Positions 17,618-27,460 of a stretch of 64,000 bases of DNA are shown piece by piece. This DNA is from Luteimonas panaciterrae. GTDB lineage: Bacteria > Pseudomonadota > Gammaproteobacteria > Xanthomonadales > Xanthomonadaceae. Position numbers and translations under genes: made by a program. The notes beneath the pieces are model-generated. The model was not told where the DNA came from, ran no database searches, and was given only the letters and a program-made list of their open reading frames with translations. Within the stretch, counting starts at the first letter, position 1, and every line of letters starts with the position of its first letter. The DNA lies in contig NZ_JAJAVH010000001.1 of the NCBI RefSeq assembly GCF_020511115.1, positions 496,001 to 560,000 on the forward strand, given 5' to 3'.

Positions 17618-19843
17618 ATGGACGTCTCGCATCTGCTCGCTGCGCTGAATCCCGCGCAACGCGAGGCGGTCAGTGCCCCCCCCGGACATTATCTGGTCCT
17701 CGCCGGCGCGGGTTCTGGCAAGACTCGCGTGCTCACGCACCGCATCGCCTGGCTCAACGAGGTGTTCGGCGTGCCGGCGCACGGCATCTTCGCCGTCACC
17801 TTCACCAACAAGGCCGCCGGCGAGATGCGCGCGCGCGCCGACGCGATGCTGCGGCATGGCGGTCGCGGTTTGTGGGTCGGCACGTTCCACGGATTGGCGC
17901 ACCGCCTGCTGCGGCTGCACTGGCAGGATGCGAAGCTGCCCGAAGGCTTCCAGATCCTCGACAGCGACGACCAGCTGCGCCTGGTCAAGCGCGTGCTGCA
18001 GCAGCTGGAACTCGACGAATCGCGCTTCCCGCCGCGCCAGATCGCCTGGTGGATCAACGCGCAGAAGGACGAGGGCCGGCGCCCGCACAACATCCAGCCA
18101 GAGGCCGGCGTGTCCGGACGCGACGAATGGTCGGACGTGATGCTGCGCAGCTATGCGCTCTACCAGGAGCGCTGCGATCGTGCCGGCCTGGTCGATTTCG
18201 CCGAGATCCTGCTGCGCGCGCACGAACTGCTGCGCGATCATCCGGCGCTGCTGGCGCATTACCGCCAGCGCTTTGCCCACATCCTGGTCGACGAATTCCA
18301 GGATACCAACAGCATCCAGTACGCCTTCGTGCGCGTGCTGGCCGGCGAGACCGGCCAGGTGTTCGTGGTCGGCGACGACGATCAGGCCATTTACGGCTGG
18401 CGCGGCGCCAAGGTCGAGAACGTGCAGCGCTTCCTGCACGATTTCCCCGGTGCGAAAACCATTCGCCTCGAACAGAACTATCGCTCCACCGCCAACATCC
18501 TCAACGCCGCCAACGCGGTGATCGCGCACAACCCGGAGCGCCTGGGCAAGCAGCTGTGGACCGACAGCGGCGACGGCGATCCTGTCGATCTCTACGCCGC
18601 CTACAACGAAATCGACGAGGCGCGTTTCGTGGTCGAACGCATCCGGCAATGGGTGCGCGACGGCGGTAGCTACGGCGAGGCGGCGGTGCTGTATCGCAGC
18701 AACGCGCAATCGCGCGCGTTCGAAGAAGCGTTGCTGGCCGAGCAGATTCCGTACCGCGTCTACGGTGGCGTGCGCTTCTTCGAGCGCGCGGAAATCAAGG
18801 ACACGCTGGCGTATCTGCGTCTGGTCGCCAATCGCGGCGACGATGCGGCATTCGAACGTGCGGTCAACACGCCCACGCGCGGCATCGGCGAGCGCACGCT
18901 CGACGAAGTGCGCCGGCGCGCGCGCACCGACAGTGTTTCCCTGTGGGAAGCCTCGGTTCGCGTCGCGCGCGAGTCGTCACCGTCGGAGCGGACGCTGACG
19001 CCGCGCGCGCGCAACGCGATCATGGCCTTCCACACGCTGATCGATGCCATCGCCGGTGAAGTCGTCGACCTGCCGTTGCAGGACAAGATCGATCACGTAC
19101 TGATGCGCTCCGGCCTGCGCGAGCATTACACCAACGAATCGAAAGCCTCGATCGATTCGCGCGTCGACAACCTCGACGAACTCGTGTCGGTCGCTTCGCG
19201 TTTCACCCGCGGCGATGACGACGAATCCGCGGCATTGACCGAACTGGTCGCCTTCCTCGCTTACGCGGCGCTGGAAGCGGGCGAAGGCCAGGCGCAGGCG
19301 GGCGAGGACGGCGTCCAGATGATGACGCTGCACAGCGCCAAAGGGCTCGAATTCCCGCTGGTCTTCCTGGCCGGCATGGAGGAGGGCCTGTTTCCGAATG
19401 CGCGTTCCGTGGAGGAAAGCGGGCGACTGGAAGAGGAGCGTCGCCTTGCCTACGTCGGCATCACCCGCGCGCGGCAGAAGCTGGTGCTCAGCTATGCCGA
19501 GACGCGTCGCCTGCACGGTCAGGACATGTACGGCATGCCGTCGCGCTTCCTGCGCGAGATTCCCTCGCCCCTGCTGAATGAAGTACGGCCGAAGGTGCAG
19601 GTGTCGCGGCCGACGTATCTGTCTTCGCATGCTCAAGTCGAGTCGCGCCGCAATTTCGGGCACGCCGAGCTGGCGGCGCCGCCGGGATTCAAGCTCGGCC
19701 AGAACGTGCGGCATGCCAAGTTCGGCACCGGCATCGTCACCGACATCGAAGGCGCCGGCGGCCACGCGCGCGTGCAGGTGAATTTCGACGACGTCGGCAG
19801 CAAGTGGCTAGTGCTGGCGTACGCGAATCTGCAGCCGGCCTGA
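17618..19843 (+). CDS. uvrD: DNA helicase II (UvrD)
   Basis: 741 residues of a superfamily 1A 3'-5' helicase used in nucleotide-excision and mismatch repair. Motifs in order: NPAQREAV (Q motif), GAGSGKT (30-36), FTNKAAGEMR (Ia), DEFQDTN (about 225), GDDDQAIYGWRGA (III), QNYRSTANIL (IV), HSAKGLEF (V) and RLAYVGITRAR (VI). The C-terminal tail KLGQNVRHAKFGTGIVTDI is the Tudor-like UvrD tail that binds RNA polymerase and UvrB in other bacteria. Length and tail favour UvrD over Rep or PcrA. Confidence 0.95.
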   Translation: MDVSHLLAALNPAQREAVSAPPGHYLVLAGAGSGKTRVLTHRIAWLNEVFGVPAHGIFAVTFTNKAAGEMRARADAMLRHGGRGLWVGTFHGLAHRLLRLHWQDAKLPEGFQILDSDDQLRLVKRVLQQLELDESRFPPRQIAWWINAQKDEGRRPHNIQPEAGVSGRDEWSDVMLRSYALYQERCDRAGLVDFAEILLRAHELLRDHPALLAHYRQRFAHILVDEFQDTNSIQYAFVRVLAGETGQVFVVGDDDQAIYGWRGAKVENVQRFLHDFPGAKTIRLEQNYRSTANILNAANAVIAHNPERLGKQLWTDSGDGDPVDLYAAYNEIDEARFVVERIRQWVRDGGSYGEAAVLYRSNAQSRAFEEALLAEQIPYRVYGGVRFFERAEIKDTLAYLRLVANRGDDAAFERAVNTPTRGIGERTLDEVRRRARTDSVSLWEASVRVARESSPSERTLTPRARNAIMAFHTLIDAIAGEVVDLPLQDKIDHVLMRSGLREHYTNESKASIDSRVDNLDELVSVASRFTRGDDDESAALTELVAFLAYAALEAGEGQAQAGEDGVQMMTLHSAKGLEFPLVFLAGMEEGLFPNARSVEESGRLEEERRLAYVGITRARQKLVLSYAETRRLHGQDMYGMPSRFLREIPSPLLNEVRPKVQVSRPTYLSSHAQVESRRNFGHAELAAPPGFKLGQNVRHAKFGTGIVTDIEGAGGHARVQVNFDDVGSKWLVLAYANLQPA

Positions 19844-19979
19844 TAAGGAGCGAAGCAAGTATCCGTGCGCATGAGCGGCGGACGTCCGCGCAAGCGGACA
19901 CTTTTCGCATGACTACCGACACTGGTTGCGGTATCGGCGCGGGCACAAGGTGCGTGAACCCACGTTCGAGCGCGCCGCC

Positions 19980-21185
19980 ATGACCATCGAATTCTGCGAT
20001 TGCGCGAGTCCCGATTGCGCGGACCCTGCGCGCCGCCGGCTGTTCGCCGCCGCGCTGCCGGCGGGGCTGATGATGTTCGGTGCCAACGCACTCGCGGCCG
20101 CGCCCGCGAGCAGCGCATCCGCGCCGCCGCGTCCCAAGCTCACCGAACGCAGCGTGCTGTTCGGTGGCGATGGCGTGCCGATGACGACGCTGGAATGGAC
20201 GCGGCATCTGCAACAGCTGCTCGAACGCGATCCGGAAGTGAAGGACGTCTATCTGGCCGAAGGCGCGGTGGAGAAGCTCGAGAAGCGCTTCGCCGAGAAA
20301 CTCGGCAAGCAGACGGCGGTGTTCCTGCCGACCGGCACGCTGGCCAATAATCTCGCGTTGCGCGTGCTGTGCGGCGAGAACCGTCATGCGCTGGTGCAGC
20401 ACGAGAGCCACGTCTATCTGGACGAGAGCAATGCTGCCTCCACATTGAACGGCCTGCATCTGGTGCCGCTGGCGAAGGGCCGCGCGGCACCGACGCCGGA
20501 AGAAGTGCGCGCGGCCATCGACGAAGCCGAGAACGGACCGTATCCGCTGAAGGTCGGCGCGATCTCGTTGGAGAGCCCGGTACGCCGCGCCGACGGCGCG
20601 ATGGTGCCGTACGACACGGCGAAGGCAATTTCGGATCAGGCGCGCGCCAAGAAAATCCCCATGCATCTGGATGGCGCCCGCTTGCTGCTGGCGAGCGGTC
20701 TGCCCGGGTTCGAGTTGAAGGCCTACAGCGCGCTGTTCGATACCGTGTACGTCTCGCTCTACAAGTATCTCGGTGCGCCGTTCGGCGCGATCCTCGCCGG
20801 TGAGTCGACCACGATCGACAAGGTGCGCGAGTGGCGGCACGTGTTCGGCGGCACGATCTTTCGCGGCTGGCCGGCGGCATTGCCGGCATTGGATGCGCTG
20901 GAAGGATTCGAGGCGCGCTATATCGCCGCCAAGGCTGTGGCCGAACGCCTGTTCGCCGGGCTGGCGCAAGCCGGCGGCTTCACGCCGCAGCGGGTCGAGC
21001 ACGGGACCAATATCGCGTTCCTGCAGGTGAGCCCGGAACGCGCCGAAGGCCTGGTCGAACGCTTGCGCCGCAACGACATCTACCTGCGCGACATCGAGCA
21101 GGGCCGCGTGCAGGTCGACATCAACCTCACGCTGCTGCGGCGCAGCCCCGACGAGTTGATCCGCGCGTTTACCGCGTCACGTTAG
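19980..21185 (+). CDS. Threonine aldolase/beta-eliminating lyase family protein with Tat signal
   Basis: 401 residues from the ATG at 19980. After an N-terminal CDCASPDC stretch there is a twin-arginine-like signal, RRRLFAAALPAG (residues 18-29), and an Ala-rich cleavage region near 40. The rest is a fold-type I PLP enzyme: LPTGTLANNLAL, HESHVYLDES, HLDGARLLLAS and the PLP lysine in SLYKYLGAPFG (about 262). Low-specificity threonine aldolases are normally cytosolic. Export through Tat, which moves folded cofactor-loaded proteins, would explain the signal. The start at 19926 would bury the signal and is less likely. Confidence 0.85.
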   Translation: MTIEFCDCASPDCADPARRRLFAAALPAGLMMFGANALAAAPASSASAPPRPKLTERSVLFGGDGVPMTTLEWTRHLQQLLERDPEVKDVYLAEGAVEKLEKRFAEKLGKQTAVFLPTGTLANNLALRVLCGENRHALVQHESHVYLDESNAASTLNGLHLVPLAKGRAAPTPEEVRAAIDEAENGPYPLKVGAISLESPVRRADGAMVPYDTAKAISDQARAKKIPMHLDGARLLLASGLPGFELKAYSALFDTVYVSLYKYLGAPFGAILAGESTTIDKVREWRHVFGGTIFRGWPAALPALDALEGFEARYIAAKAVAERLFAGLAQAGGFTPQRVEHGTNIAFLQVSPERAEGLVERLRRNDIYLRDIEQGRVQVDINLTLLRRSPDELIRAFTASR

Positions 21186-21243
21186 TCGCCTCGGTGGTGC
21201 CGGCGCGCTGCGACGGACCGAACACGCAGTAGTACGACGCCGG

Positions 21244-22620
21244 CTAGGCCACCGCCTTGCGTCCTTTCAGCCAATACCCGATCCCCAGCAGCACGAACCA
21301 CACTGGCGCGATCAGCAACGCCTGCAGCGTGTCCGGTTTCAAGGTCAGCAGCACCAGCACGAAGGCGAAGAAGGCCAAGCAGGCCCAGCACATGAAGACT
21401 CCGCCCGGCATCTTGTACTGCGATTGCGCATGCAGTTCCGGGCGCTTGCGCCGATAGGCGATGTAGGACAGCAGGATCAGCGACCAGACGAACATGAACA
21501 ACACCGCCGACAGCGTGGTGATCAGGGTGAAGGCTTCGATCAGGCTGGGAACCACATAGGTCAGCAGCGCGGTTCCCAGCAATACCAGGCAGGAGACCAG
21601 CAGGCCGAAGGCCGGGACCGCGGTACGCGAGAGTTTCTCGAAGGATTTCGGTGCATGGCCTTCCTGCGCGAGGCCGTAGAGCATGCGGCTGGTGGAGAAG
21701 ACGCCGCTGTTGGCCGAGGACGCGGCCGAGGACATCACCACGAAGTTGATCAAGCTGGCCGCGATCGGTATGCCGGCCAACAGGAACAGGGCGACGAACG
21801 GGCTCATTTCCGGCACCACCTGGCGCCAGGGCGTGACGGCCATGATCACCACCAGCGCCAGCACGTAGAACAGGATCATGCGGATCGGGATGGCGTTGAT
21901 CGCCTTGGGCAGATTGCGGCGCGGATCAGCGGTTTCGGCGGCGGCGGTGCCGACCAGTTCGATGCCGACGAAGGCGAACACCGCGATCTGGAAGCCAGCG
22001 AAGAAGCCGGTGATGCCATTGGGGAACACGCCGCCGTCATTCCAAAGATGGCTCAGCGAGGCGGTGTGCCCGGCGGGTGAGCGGAAGCCGGTGGCGATCA
22101 TGTAAAAGCCGGTGCCGACCAGGGCGATGATGGTGACGACCTTGATCAGCGCGAACCAGAATTCCAGTTCGCCGAACAGCTTCACCGCGACCAGGTTCAG
22201 GACCACCAGCAGGCCCATGCAGGCCAGCGCCGGAATCCACGGCGCGAGGCTGGGAAACCAGAACTGCACGTACCCGGCCACCGCGATGATCTCGGCAGCC
22301 CCGGTGACGATCCAGCAGAACCAGTAAGTCCAGCCGCAGAAGAAGCCGGCCCACGGGCCGAGCAGGTCGGTGGAGAAATCGACGAAGGACTTGTAGTCCA
22401 GGTTCGACAGCAGCAACTCGCCCATCGCCCGCATCACGAAGAACAGCATGATGCCGATGATCAGGTAGACCAGCAGGATCGACGGCCCGGCCAGATGGAT
22501 GCTTTTGCCTGCCCCCAGGAACAGGCCGGTGCCGATGGCGCCGCCGATGGCGATCAGCTGCAGATGACGATTGGATAGGCCGCGCTTGAGTTCTTGTGAG
22601 GCCTGTGGGTTCGCCTGCAT
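21244..22620 (-). CDS. cycA: D-serine/D-alanine/glycine-type amino acid permease
   Basis: 458 residues with about 12 membrane helices of the amino acid-polyamine-organocation family. Long stretches match what I know of E. coli CycA, such as NRHLQLIAIGGAIGTGLF, MRAMGELLLSNLDYKSF, FAGFQIAVFAFVGIELVGT, SAASSANSGVFSTSRML and the C-terminal MCWACLAFFAFV. It imports small neutral amino acids with protons. The ATG at 22620 starts MQANPQASQELKRGL. It converges on the threonine-aldolase-like gene (58 bp apart); a shared glycine/threonine theme is possible but unproven. Confidence 0.93.
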   Translation of the reverse strand: MQANPQASQELKRGLSNRHLQLIAIGGAIGTGLFLGAGKSIHLAGPSILLVYLIIGIMLFFVMRAMGELLLSNLDYKSFVDFSTDLLGPWAGFFCGWTYWFCWIVTGAAEIIAVAGYVQFWFPSLAPWIPALACMGLLVVLNLVAVKLFGELEFWFALIKVVTIIALVGTGFYMIATGFRSPAGHTASLSHLWNDGGVFPNGITGFFAGFQIAVFAFVGIELVGTAAAETADPRRNLPKAINAIPIRMILFYVLALVVIMAVTPWRQVVPEMSPFVALFLLAGIPIAASLINFVVMSSAASSANSGVFSTSRMLYGLAQEGHAPKSFEKLSRTAVPAFGLLVSCLVLLGTALLTYVVPSLIEAFTLITTLSAVLFMFVWSLILLSYIAYRRKRPELHAQSQYKMPGGVFMCWACLAFFAFVLVLLTLKPDTLQALLIAPVWFVLLGIGYWLKGRKAVA

Positions 22621-23002
22621 TGCAATCTCCGGCTATGGATCGATTGGAGGTCGATTGGGAATTCGGAACGTGACATGTGACATCGCCGTCCGGGCCGCCC
22701 GCAAAATCGTCGCCGAGTGTAGACGTTTCGGCGGGAGCGATGCGGGCCGGGTGTCCAGACGCGGCGGGAGGGTGCGGGGATGCCGCCGCGACCAGACAGG
22801 TACAGCGTACGTGGCCGTATCGCGTCCGGCCCGGAAGAAAAGTTCCTGATTTCTTGATTTTTGCATTTCCCGGCGGCTTCCCGGTCGCGGCGACGCTTGC
22901 CGTGGGTGGCCGCAGATCACAAAACCGGCTTGCCGGACCGGCGTCAGCCGCCGTTCGTGGCCTTCGCGTAGGATGATGCGCACCCCGTCATCCGCGCTCG
23001 CC
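22621..23002. other. Intergenic region between divergent cycA and the PF01594 gene
   Basis: 382 bp. An AT-richer patch at about 22834-22872 could be a promoter. I looked for a glycine riboswitch ahead of cycA and did not recognise its core. No gene is supported. Confidence 0.45.
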
Positions 23003-24019
23003 ATGAACGACACGCTTCGCACCGCTCCGCCCTCGCGCATCGCCGCCTGGCTGCTCGCGTTGCTGGCGATGTTCCTGATCGTCAAGTTCGGCCTGGTCGG
23101 CGCCTTGCTCGCGGGCCTGTTGGTCTATCAGCTGATCGACGTGCTCGCGCCGCTGGTCGAGCGCATGGTGCGCGGCCCGCGCGCGCGCGTGATCGCGGTG
23201 GTGGTGCTGGCGGTCTTCGTGGTCGGCCTGCTCACGCTGGCGATCGTGGGCGTGGTGACCTTCATCAACACCGACGCCGGTGGCCAGCAGGCATTGCTGG
23301 CGCGATTGATGGACATCATCGACGCCTCGCGCGGCCAGCTGCCGCAATGGGTGCTGCCGTACCTGCCCGAGGACATGTCCGAGCTGAGGCAGGCGCTGAA
23401 GGCCTGGATCGATGAGCATCGCGCCGAACTCAGCATCGCCGGCGCCGAGGCGGTGCAGACCGCCGCGCGCCTGCTGATCGGCATGGTGCTCGGCGCGATG
23501 ATCGCGCTCTACGACGAATTCACGGCGCCGCACCTGGGGCCGTTCGGCCGGGAACTGGTCGGGCGCGTCAGCCGTTTTTCCGATTCGTTCCGGCGCGTGG
23601 TGTTCGCGCAGATCAAGATCTCGCTGCTCAACACCACGTTCACCGCGATCTTCCTGTTGGTGGTGTTGCCGCTGTTCGGCGTGCACCTGCCGTTCGCCAA
23701 GACGCTGGTGCTGATCACCTTCGTCGCCGGCCTGTTGCCGGTGATCGGCAACCTGATCTCCAACACGGTGATCACCATCGTCGCGCTGTCGGTGTCGCTG
23801 TACGTCGCGATGGCGGCGCTGGCTTATCTGATCGTGATCCACAAGCTCGAATACTTCCTCAACGCGCGCATCGTCGGCGGCGAGATCCGCGCCCGCGCCT
23901 GGGAACTGCTGCTGGCGATGCTGACCATGGAAGCCCTGTTCGGCATGCCCGGCCTGATCGTCGCGCCGATCTACTACGCCTACATCAAGCGCGAACTGGT
24001 CGATCAGGGTTGGGTGTGA
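23003..24019 (+). CDS. PF01594 (AI-2E transporter/PerM family) membrane protein
   Basis: 338 residues with paired N-terminal hydrophobic helices, a central amphipathic region with long helices (DASRGQLPQWVLPYLPEDM) and a C-terminal membrane cluster (FAKTLVLITFVAGLLPVIGNL). This is the layout of the AI-2 exporter/PerM family, some members of which act as transporters or Na+/H+ antiporters. The ATG at 23003 starts MNDTLRTAPPS; a start at 22973 would add ten unlikely residues. It lies 21 bp before the response regulator gene, so they are probably co-transcribed. Confidence 0.85.
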   Translation: MNDTLRTAPPSRIAAWLLALLAMFLIVKFGLVGALLAGLLVYQLIDVLAPLVERMVRGPRARVIAVVVLAVFVVGLLTLAIVGVVTFINTDAGGQQALLARLMDIIDASRGQLPQWVLPYLPEDMSELRQALKAWIDEHRAELSIAGAEAVQTAARLLIGMVLGAMIALYDEFTAPHLGPFGRELVGRVSRFSDSFRRVVFAQIKISLLNTTFTAIFLLVVLPLFGVHLPFAKTLVLITFVAGLLPVIGNLISNTVITIVALSVSLYVAMAALAYLIVIHKLEYFLNARIVGGEIRARAWELLLAMLTMEALFGMPGLIVAPIYYAYIKRELVDQGWV

Positions 24020-24040
24020 GCGGATCGCCGTGAGCGGGGC

Positions 24041-24724
24041 ATGCCGATGAGCGCGGAAGCCGCGCCGCTGCTGTCGGTCGTGATCGTGGCGGACGATCAT
24101 CCGATGTTCCGCGCGGCGATGCTGCATGCGATCGATGGCATGGTCGCCGCGGGTGGCGTGATCGAGGTCGCCAGCCAGAGCGCGCTCGATGCCGCGGTCG
24201 AGGCCGCGCCGCAGATCGACCTGGTGCTGCTCGACCTGACCATGCCCGGCGCGCTCGGCTTCTCCTCGCTGGTGCGTTTGCGCAGCGAACGCCCGGAAGT
24301 GCCGCTGATCGTGATCTCCTCCAACGACCATCCGCGCACGATGCGGCGCGCGCAGCAGTTCGGCGCAGCGGGATTCGTCTCGAAGGCGGCGCCGGCGCAG
24401 ACACTGCGCGAGGCCGTGCGTGCGGTGATGGCGGGCGGTACCTGGTTCATGCTGACACAAGCCACACTCGCCCAGGCCGAGCGCAGTGAGCAGGACGAGC
24501 AGTTGGCCGCGAATCTGGCCCAGCTCACGCCGCAACAGTTTCGCGTGTTGATGCTGCTGGCCGACGGTCTGCTCAACAAGCAGATCGCCGCCGAGCTCGG
24601 GTTGTCGGAGAACACGGTGAAGATCCATGTCACCGCGATCCTGTCGAAGCTGCAGTGTCGTTCGCGCACGCAGGCGGCGGTGTTGCTGAAGACACTCGAT
24701 CTGGAAGACGCCCAGCAAGCCTGA
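24041..24724 (+). CDS. NarL/LuxR-family response regulator
   Basis: 227 residues. Receiver domain with acidic pocket ADDHP (17-21), phosphoacceptor Asp65 in LLDLTMPG and the Lys in VSKAAP (about 110). The C-terminal LuxR-type helix-turn-helix reads LTPQQFRVLMLLADGLLNKQ then LGLSENTVKIHV. The likely partner is the hybrid kinase encoded convergently 24 bp away. The start could be the ATG at 24041 or the one at 24047. Probable target: dctA, by context only. Confidence 0.9.
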   Translation: MPMSAEAAPLLSVVIVADDHPMFRAAMLHAIDGMVAAGGVIEVASQSALDAAVEAAPQIDLVLLDLTMPGALGFSSLVRLRSERPEVPLIVISSNDHPRTMRRAQQFGAAGFVSKAAPAQTLREAVRAVMAGGTWFMLTQATLAQAERSEQDEQLAANLAQLTPQQFRVLMLLADGLLNKQIAAELGLSENTVKIHVTAILSKLQCRSRTQAAVLLKTLDLEDAQQA

Positions 24725-24748
24725 TCCCGAGCCTTCGCGGTGCGATGA

Positions 24749-27460
24749 TCAGTGGTTGCGGCGATTGGCTAGCAGCAGCTGCGTCAACAGCGCGCGCAAC
24801 GCGGCCGGGGCGATCGGCTTCGGGAGGAAATGCAGACCGTCGGCGATGATGCGCTCACGCAATCCCGGCTCGCGCAATCCGGAAATCACGACAGTGGGCG
24901 GAAGCGTCGTCCACACCGTGGAGAGTTCCGGCAGCAGATCCGGCCCCAGTGTTTCGCCAAGTTGGTAGTCGAGCAGCAGCACATCGGGCCGCGATTGCGC
25001 ATCGTGCAATACCAGGGCGCTGCTCCGGTCGTGCGCGATATGCACTTGACCTCCCCAGCCTTCCAGCAGCGTGCGCAGCGAATCGCGGCTGTCGCGATCA
25101 TCGTCGATCACCCAGATCGTGCTGCCGGACAACGGCGAAGCCGCGACGGTATCGCCCGTGCGTGGCGACGGCTGTGGCACGGGTTGAACCTCCGCCAGCG
25201 GCACGCGCAGCGAAAACACGCTGCCGCGTCCCGGCGTGGACCGCAGCACGATCCCGTGTCCGAGCAGCTTGGCGATGCGATCGACGATCGACAGGCCAAG
25301 CCCGGCATTGCGTTTGTCGCGATCGATACCGCTATCGAGACGGCGGAATTCCTCGAAGATCGCTACCTGCTTGCTCTCGGCGATGCCGATCCCGGTATCC
25401 CACACCTCGATGCGGACGTGCGGGCCCTCACGCCGGCATCCGAGCAGGACGCCGCCGTTTCGCGTGTACTGCAGCGCGTTCGACAGCAGGTTCTGCAGGG
25501 CGCGTCGCAACAACAGGGCATCGCTGCGCACGGACAGACGCGTGTCGACGATGCGCAGGCGCAGCCCGCGCGCCTGCGCGACCACGCCGAACTGCGCGGC
25601 CAGACCGGAGAATAACGGCGACAGCGGCACGCTTTCGATCTTCGGCTGCAACGCGCCCGTGTCCAGGCGCGAGAGTTCGAGCAGGCTGGCGAGCAGATCG
25701 TCCTGCGCTTCCAGTGATTGGTCGACGCGCTCGGCGAGCGCCCGCTCGTCGCCGGCCAGCCGCTCCCGCAGCGCGCCGAGCAGCATGCGCGCCGCGTTGA
25801 GCGGCTGCAGCAGATCATGCACGGCGGCGGCGACGAAGCGACCCTTGTAGCGATTGGCGTCCTCCGCCTCGGACTTGGCCTGGCGCAGGTCGTGCGTGCT
25901 CTCCTCGATGCGACGCTGCAACGTGTCGGCGAGCGTGCGCAGGTCACGTGCCGAGGCCTTGTAGCTGGTGATGTCGGCGTAGCTGGTCACGAAACCACCG
26001 TCGGGCAGGGGATTGCCGCGAATTTCCAGCACCGTGCCGTCCGGCAGTTCACGCTCGTGCACATGCGGCTGCCGGTTGCGCAGATGATCGAGGCGCCGCT
26101 GCACGGCTTCGTCGGCGGAGCCGGGGCCGAGCCAGCCGCGACGCGCGTTGTAGCGCAGCATGTCCTCGATCGGGCGGCCGATCTCCAGCAGTTCCGACGG
26201 ATAACGGAAGATCTGCTGATAGCGCGAATTCCATGCCACCACGCGCAGATCGGCATCGACCACGCTGACGCCGTGCGGCAGATGTTCGAGGCTCGCGTTC
26301 TGCCCCTGCGCGGCGCGATGCGCGGCCAGCACGATGCCGTCCTGCGCGCTGCGCAGCGCCTGCGCATGGTGCGCGACCATGCGTTCGAGTTCCTCGCGAC
26401 TGCGCTGGCGCAGCCGCGCCAGGCGCACGCGCTGGCGCAGGAACAGGCCAAGCAGCAGCAGCGGCAGCCAGGCCAGCAAGGTCGCCACGAACGCTGTGCG
26501 CGCGGCGAGGTCGGCACCGCGCGTGTCCTGCAACGCGCGCAGTTTCCAGGCCTGATCGGGGAGCGCGACCGTGCGCATCAGCCAGGTGCCCGACATCGCG
26601 GGCGCGTCGATGCGCACCCGCGCGGTGCCGTCGTCACCGGTGCTGTCATCGCCACGATCGAGCACATAGAGATGCGCGGCTTGTAGCTGCTCCGTCCGGT
26701 ACTGGCGCGTCGCGACCAGCGCGCTGCGTTCGGTCGGCGTGAGCATGTGCAGCATGCGGTAGCGCCATGCCGGACGATTGCTGAGGAAGACGATGTCGTG
26801 CGCGTCGCTGAGCAGGAGTAGCTCCGGTGTCTTGTCCCATGCGTGTTCGATCGTGTCCAGGGTGACCTTCACCACGATCGCGCCGATGGCGCGACCGCTG
26901 GCATCGCGAATTGCTTCGGCGATGAAGTAGCCAGGGACACCCGTGGTGACGCCGACGCCGTAGAAAGTGCCGGTGCCATTACGCATCGCGTCGCGGTAAT
27001 AGGGACGGAAGCGGTAGTCGACGCCGACGTTGCTGATCGGGCTTTGCCAGTTGCTGGCGGCGATGGCGATGCCGCGACGATCGATCAGCGTCAGCGTGGA
27101 GACGCGCGTGGCGCCATTGGCCTGTTCGAGCTTGCGGTTGAGCGCGGCGGTATCGACGGCTTCGGGAGGCTGCGACAAGGCCTGTCGCAACTGCGGGTCG
27201 AGCGCCAGCACCGTCGGCAGCACGCGGTAGCGATCGATCATGCCCTGCAGCGCCTGCGCGCGCAGATCGAGCTGCCGGGCCAGACGCATGCCGTCGCGCT
27301 GCGCCGTGTACGTCCAGGCGAACCAGGCCGCGAGCGCCGCGGTGCCCGTCATCGCGGCGGCGATCAGGACGACCAGGGCAGCTCTGTGGAAGCCGGGGCT
27401 GCGTAGGAGCGAGACGAAACGCATCGACGGGCGGCAAGGCCGAATGTTGCGATGCGCCAT
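24749..27460 (-). CDS. Hybrid sensor histidine kinase with DctB-like periplasmic sensor
   Basis: 903 residues (a start at 27424, MRFVSLLRSP, is equally plausible). Order: membrane helix (about 27-50), double-Cache sensor with VDYRFRPYYRDAM and VGVTTGVPGYFIAEAIRD, which resembles the DctB ligand domain, second helix (about 318-338), PAS (about 385-500), dimerisation domain with phospho-His in VHDLLQPLNAARM (about 543), ATPase domain (LSNALQYTRNGG, DTGIGI, AGLGLSIV) and C-terminal receiver with Asp in VLLLDYQLG (about 830). It sits back-to-back with dctA, so sensing C4-dicarboxylates or related acids is the best guess. Confidence 0.88.
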   Translation of the reverse strand: MAHRNIRPCRPSMRFVSLLRSPGFHRAALVVLIAAAMTGTAALAAWFAWTYTAQRDGMRLARQLDLRAQALQGMIDRYRVLPTVLALDPQLRQALSQPPEAVDTAALNRKLEQANGATRVSTLTLIDRRGIAIAASNWQSPISNVGVDYRFRPYYRDAMRNGTGTFYGVGVTTGVPGYFIAEAIRDASGRAIGAIVVKVTLDTIEHAWDKTPELLLLSDAHDIVFLSNRPAWRYRMLHMLTPTERSALVATRQYRTEQLQAAHLYVLDRGDDSTGDDGTARVRIDAPAMSGTWLMRTVALPDQAWKLRALQDTRGADLAARTAFVATLLAWLPLLLLGLFLRQRVRLARLRQRSREELERMVAHHAQALRSAQDGIVLAAHRAAQGQNASLEHLPHGVSVVDADLRVVAWNSRYQQIFRYPSELLEIGRPIEDMLRYNARRGWLGPGSADEAVQRRLDHLRNRQPHVHERELPDGTVLEIRGNPLPDGGFVTSYADITSYKASARDLRTLADTLQRRIEESTHDLRQAKSEAEDANRYKGRFVAAAVHDLLQPLNAARMLLGALRERLAGDERALAERVDQSLEAQDDLLASLLELSRLDTGALQPKIESVPLSPLFSGLAAQFGVVAQARGLRLRIVDTRLSVRSDALLLRRALQNLLSNALQYTRNGGVLLGCRREGPHVRIEVWDTGIGIAESKQVAIFEEFRRLDSGIDRDKRNAGLGLSIVDRIAKLLGHGIVLRSTPGRGSVFSLRVPLAEVQPVPQPSPRTGDTVAASPLSGSTIWVIDDDRDSRDSLRTLLEGWGGQVHIAHDRSSALVLHDAQSRPDVLLLDYQLGETLGPDLLPELSTVWTTLPPTVVISGLREPGLRERIIADGLHFLPKPIAPAALRALLTQLLLANRRNH

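Noticed and set aside
22621..22972. Glycine riboswitch ahead of cycA
   Set aside because: I looked for the conserved core on the minus strand and did not find it.
22988..24718. 576-codon minus-strand frame
   Set aside because: Antisense to the PF01594 and response-regulator genes; composition is typical of a GC shadow frame.
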